Assembly (NCBI GenBank): GCA_002430405.1
Contig: DJBM01000139.1
Location: forward strand, 17,626-31,745
Direction: 5' to 3'
DNA: 14,120 bases
DNA from: Actinobacteria bacterium UBA5976
GTDB lineage: Bacteria > Actinomycetota > Actinomycetes > S36-B12 > UBA5976
The notes under the pieces are model-generated. The model was not told the DNA's origin and did no database searches. It saw only the letters and a program-made list of their open reading frames with translations. Position 1 is the stretch's first letter, and every line of letters starts with the position of its first letter. Both the position numbers and the translations under genes were made by a program. Below are positions 13,458 through 14,120 of the stretch, in pieces.

Positions 13458-14107
13458 GTTATGACGTAATACTTTTTGACTTAGATGGCACGCTAACAGA
13501 TTCAGGTTTAGGTGTTGCCAATGGCGTTCTTTACGCATTGGAAAAAATGAAGTTTGAAAAACCTGATGAGTCGTTACTAAAGAGGTACCTTGGCCCACCA
13601 CTTTGGACGTCTTTTGCTGACTACGCAGGTATGTCTCAGGAGCAAACGGTGGAAGCCGTCAGACTTTATCGGGAGTACTACAACGAGACTGGCGCGTATG
13701 AAAATTCGGTTTATCCAGGAATCCCGGAATTGCTAAAACGGTTGACTGAGGCAGGAAAAAGGGTTGCAGTAGCCACTTCCAAAGTTGATTATGCCGCGGT
13801 CAAAATTCTTCAGCACTTCAACCTGGATCATCATTTTGAAGTAATTGCTGGCTCGGATGAGTCTGGAGAATTAAGGGGCACCAAGGCCAAAGTAATTTCT
13901 CATGCCTTGGCGGAACTTCGGATGTGCGACGGTACCAACATCATCATGATTGGTGATCGTGAACATGACATTTTGGGTGCCAAGGAACATGCAATTCCAG
14001 GGATTGGAGTTCTTTATGGATACGGTGACCGAGCCGAACTTACTGCTGCCGGCGCAGTAGCAATAGTGGCTGATGTTGCAGAATTAGAAACTGAGCTTTT
14101 TCGCTAG
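13454..14107 (+). CDS. HAD-superfamily phosphatase, phosphoglycolate phosphatase (Gph)-like
   Basis: A 217-residue HAD phosphatase with an alpha-helical cap between motif I and motif II. Motif I is FDLDGTLTDSG with nucleophile D9 and acid/base D11. Motif II is T108 in VATSK, motif III is a lysine at 144 or 146 in RGTKAK, and motif IV is GDREHD (167-172) with D168 and D172. The tail GIGVLYGYGDRAEL (183-196) is typical of the Gph/5'-nucleotidase-like branch. The likely job is removal of phosphate from phosphoglycolate, a by-product of DNA repair and oxygenation reactions, or from nucleotides; the substrate cannot be read here. The ATG is coupled to the trpS stop by ATGA. The gene ends 13 bases before the window edge, so operon continuation is unknown. 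Confidence 0.9.
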   Translation: MSYDVILFDLDGTLTDSGLGVANGVLYALEKMKFEKPDESLLKRYLGPPLWTSFADYAGMSQEQTVEAVRLYREYYNETGAYENSVYPGIPELLKRLTEAGKRVAVATSKVDYAAVKILQHFNLDHHFEVIAGSDESGELRGTKAKVISHALAELRMCDGTNIIMIGDREHDILGAKEHAIPGIGVLYGYGDRAELTAAGAVAIVADVAELETELFR

Positions 14108-14120
14108 ATTTTGTGCGACA

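Overview
The window looks like a stretch of chromosome from a moderate-GC actinobacterium. Gene order is the main evidence: sucC-sucD-perM(DUF6350)-purN-purH, then a DUF3017 membrane protein, then mdh. As I recall, M. tuberculosis (sucC-sucD-perM-purN-purH) and Streptomyces (icmB, sucCD, purNH, folD, DUF3017, mdh) share this order. AT-rich codons, very short intergenic gaps, GTG/TTG starts and several apparently leaderless starts would suit a streamlined freshwater or marine lineage such as Nanopelagicales (acI). That placement is inference only.

Block 1 (1-6373, + strand): a 10-bp perfect hairpin at the left edge, a standalone cobalamin-binding mutase subunit, the two succinyl-CoA synthetase subunits, the polytopic membrane protein PerM, two purine enzymes (PurN, PurH; ATGA overlap), and a small three-helix DUF3017 protein. 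The mutase subunit and SucCD touch the same metabolite, succinyl-CoA. PurN and PurH are the two steps of purine synthesis that use 10-formyl-tetrahydrofolate.

Block 2 (6378-8031): an accessory-looking pair set between the conserved blocks. It holds a two-repeat YdcZ-type (DUF606) membrane transporter on the + strand and, converging on it with an 11-bp 3' overlap, a HAD hydrolase on the - strand. The only sizeable gene-free stretch follows (8032-8177, 146 bp). It carries the hydrolase's ribosome binding site and the mdh control region.

Block 3 (8178-14107, + strand): mdh, icd (dimeric, eukaryote-like NADP type), exodeoxyribonuclease III, a CNNM/CBS membrane protein, trpS and a Gph-like HAD phosphatase, with gaps of 3, 3 and 10 bp and then two 4-bp overlaps. 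All appear intact.

This is mainly housekeeping DNA and I see no new defence, mobile or biosynthetic system. The best leads are regulatory. A 26-bp near-perfect palindrome lies between the mdh -10 box and its ribosome binding site. Two unrelated genes (purN and the CNNM gene) share an identical arrangement in which the upstream gene's TAG stop is the start of a TAGAAT -10 box seven bases before the start codon. A 16-codon ORF with its own ribosome binding site overlaps the DUF3017 start. No CRISPR, tRNA, rRNA or insertion sequence was seen, and no gene-free stretch reaches 300 bases.
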